A DNA stretch of 9,049 nucleotides from JABIEQ01 sp964516055 (GTDB taxonomy: Bacteria > Patescibacteriota > Patescibacteriia > Magasanikbacterales > UBA922). The notes under the pieces are model-generated. The model made no database searches. It was not told the origin of the DNA and saw only the letters and a program-made list of their open reading frames with translations. The first letter of the stretch is position 1; each line of letters opens with the position of its first letter. The DNA is taken from assembly GCA_964516055.1 (NCBI GenBank), contig CAZEYK010000045.1, positions 1-9,049 on the forward strand, written 5' to 3'. Positions 8,165 to 9,049 of the stretch are shown here, piece after piece. The position numbers and the translations under genes are program-made.

Positions 8165-8178
8165 TCCTTTGCTATCCT
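8150..8178 (+). promoter_or_regulatory. Possible sigma70-type promoter for yebC-ruvC
   Basis: TTGCCC (8150-8155) and TATCCT (8173-8178) each match the -35 and -10 consensus at four of six positions and are separated by the optimal 17 bp. Transcription would begin near 8185, leaving a leader of about 55 nt that contains the 16-bp palindrome. An alternative -10, TACTAT at 8217-8222, lies closer to the gene but has no good -35 and would put the palindrome over the -35 region. Both are sequence-only guesses. Confidence 0.3.
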
Positions 8179-8191
8179 ACTACATACAAGC

Positions 8192-8207
8192 CTGTAACTA
8201 GTTACAG
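8192..8207. promoter_or_regulatory. Perfect 16-bp palindrome, candidate operator (LexA/SOS-box form)
   Basis: CTGTAACTAGTTACAG is identical to its own reverse complement over all 16 bases, and symmetry ends at the next base on each side. It lies 32 bp before the yebC ATG and downstream of, or overlapping, the possible promoters, a typical repressor position. Its form, CTGT-N8-ACAG, is that of the E. coli LexA box. The LexA motif of this lineage is not known to me, and no lexA gene is in the window, so the regulator is unassigned. TetR-, MarR- or GntR-type operators are equally possible. Confidence 0.5.
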
Positions 8208-8239
8208 CGTATTGCTTACTATTTATTCTGCTTTATATT

Positions 8240-9034
8240 ATGTCTGGACACAGCAAATGGAGTAAAATCCAACACAAAAAAGGAAAAATAGACAAAAAAC
8301 GTGGGACCGCATTTACCAAACTCAGTAAAGCCATTACCGTCGCCGCCCAACAAGGAGGAGGGGATCCTGAAATGAACTTCTCCCTGCGTCTTGTTATTGA
8401 AAAAGCAAAAGCCGAAAACATGCCAAAAGACAACATCGAACGCGCCATAAAAAAAGGCACCGGTGATCTAAAAGACGGAGAAGTATATGAAGAAATCGTC
8501 TATGAAGGATTTGGCCCAAACGGCGTAGCCTTCATTATTGAAGCATTCACAGAAAATAAAAACCGTACGAGCGGAGAAATAAAACACACTTTCAGCAAAA
8601 ACGGCGGCTCCTTGGGTAGCCCAGGAAGCGTCATGTGGCAATTCAAACAACTCGGCGCCATTCGTCTCTCCACAGAAACAAAACAAGCCATTCCTAATTG
8701 GGAAGACCTCGCTCTGAAACTTATGGACGCTGGTGTCGAAGATATCCGTGAATCAGAACACGGGATAGAAATCTACACCCCAAAAGAAGCATTTCAGACC
8801 ACTCTCGAAACAATTACCAACGCACACATAGAACCCGATGATTCTGGACTTGAATGGATCGCCACCGAAGAAGTGGCCACTGAGCCGAACATCTCAGAAA
8901 AAATAGAAACGTTATTTGAAGCCCTCGATGAACTAGACGATGTAAACGCTGTATATACCAATGAACATTTAACGCACAATTATCTTGGGTATAGATCCCG
9001 GATTTGGCAGAGTAGGATGGGGAGTCATCCATAG
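8240..9034 (+). CDS. yebC: YebC/PmpR (TACO1) family regulatory protein, with an abnormal C-terminal tail
   Basis: A cytoplasmic YebC/TACO1 family protein. Family members have been described as transcriptional regulators (PmpR), and more recently as ribosome-associated factors that help translate proline-rich stretches. Family signatures are the N-terminus MSGHSKWSKIQHKKGKIDKK (1-20), RGTAFTKLSKAI (21-32), GGGDPEMNFSLRL (39-51), NMPKDNIERAIKKGTG (60-75), YEGFGPNGVAFIIE (88-101), NRTSGEIKHTFSKNGGSLG (108-126) and the C-terminal LDDVNAVYTN (232-241). The MSGHSKW start fixes the ATG at 8240, which has no Shine-Dalgarno; TATATT lies immediately before it. Family proteins usually end a few residues after the VYTN-like motif, giving about 240-250 residues. 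Here the frame reads on to a TAG at 9032-9034, adding about 20 residues that are simply the ruvC start region read in another frame. The original end was probably near residue 243. It precedes ruvC, a conserved neighbourhood also seen in E. coli. The identity is certain; the annotated end is doubtful. Confidence 0.95.
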   Translation: MSGHSKWSKIQHKKGKIDKKRGTAFTKLSKAITVAAQQGGGDPEMNFSLRLVIEKAKAENMPKDNIERAIKKGTGDLKDGEVYEEIVYEGFGPNGVAFIIEAFTENKNRTSGEIKHTFSKNGGSLGSPGSVMWQFKQLGAIRLSTETKQAIPNWEDLALKLMDAGVEDIRESEHGIEIYTPKEAFQTTLETITNAHIEPDDSGLEWIATEEVATEPNISEKIETLFEALDELDDVNAVYTNEHLTHNYLGYRSRIWQSRMGSHP

Positions 9035-9049
9035 ACAAGGAACACTAAA
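8985..9049 (+). CDS. ruvC: Crossover junction endodeoxyribonuclease RuvC, N-terminal fragment cut by the window edge
   Basis: RuvC resolves Holliday junctions by paired nicking, working with RuvAB in recombinational repair. Only the start is present: the frame reads IILGIDPGFGRVGWGVIHRQ and on to the right edge. GIDPG carries the first catalytic metal-binding Asp (codon 8994-8996, equal to E. coli Asp7), and the first beta strand and turn match the family well. The start is uncertain. An in-frame TAA at 8970-8972 blocks the natural ATG at 8961, leaving TTG at 8985 (used here, but it shortens the first beta strand) or a rare ATT at 8979. No Shine-Dalgarno is visible. The gene overlaps the tail of yebC in a different frame. 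It may be intact with an unusual start, or damaged by one substitution or sequencing error. Confidence 0.85.
   Translation, partial: MGIDPGFGRVGWGVIHRQGTL

Noticed and set aside
8352..8374. Strong Shine-Dalgarno-like AAGGAGG followed by an in-frame ATG (Met45) inside yebC
   Set aside because: The bases encode the conserved GGGD motif of the family, the spacing of 13 nt is long, and an internal start would remove conserved N-terminal sequence. Coincidence is the better explanation.
1..9049. tRNA, rRNA, CRISPR array, insertion sequence or prophage signals
   Set aside because: No cloverleaf-like segment, direct-repeat array, transposase frame or terminal inverted repeats were seen, and nearly all of the window is taken up by conserved housekeeping genes.

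Overview
The window looks like part of a chromosome from a Patescibacteria (Candidate Phyla Radiation) bacterium, probably of the Parcubacteria group. The reasons are the compact RNA polymerase subunits without the proteobacterial lineage insertions, the extra Lys/Glu-rich insertions in both subunits, the absence of Shine-Dalgarno sites, an AT-rich base composition with a strong preference for GGA glycine codons, and a small membrane-anchored protein of a style common in that group. This placement is an inference from protein style and was not checked by any search. The two long genes contain no in-frame TGA, so nothing suggests the TGA=Gly code of Gracilibacteria.

Layout. Bases 19-3456 (+) are rpoB and 3507-7409 (+) are rpoC, the beta and beta' subunits of RNA polymerase, separated by 50 bp. 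The gap contains an AT-only inverted repeat and a short TA-dinucleotide run that abuts the rpoC start. A strong hairpin terminator at 7433-7461 closes the rpoBC unit. It has an A-tract on one side and a T-tract on the other, so it can also stop transcription from the opposite strand. A short minus-strand gene (7549-8022) encodes an unrecognised single-pass membrane-anchored protein and converges on rpoC. A 217-bp divergent intergenic region (8023-8239) follows, with a GC-rich imperfect hairpin, a possible promoter and a perfect 16-bp palindrome, CTGTAACTAGTTACAG. yebC (YebC/TACO1 family) then begins at 8240, and the first codons of ruvC (Holliday-junction resolvase) run off the right edge in an overlapping frame.

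How the genes relate. rpoB and rpoC form the catalytic core of transcription. yebC-ruvC is a classic bacterial neighbourhood that couples a translation/transcription factor to recombinational repair.

Two observations stand out. First, the palindrome upstream of yebC-ruvC has the exact CTGT-N8-ACAG form of the gammaproteobacterial LexA (SOS) box. Second, the yebC/ruvC junction looks damaged: YebC lacks its expected stop and RuvC lacks an ATG, and a single base change at position 8970 would repair both. The rest of the window is well-conserved housekeeping sequence. I did not find a convincing new multi-gene system.
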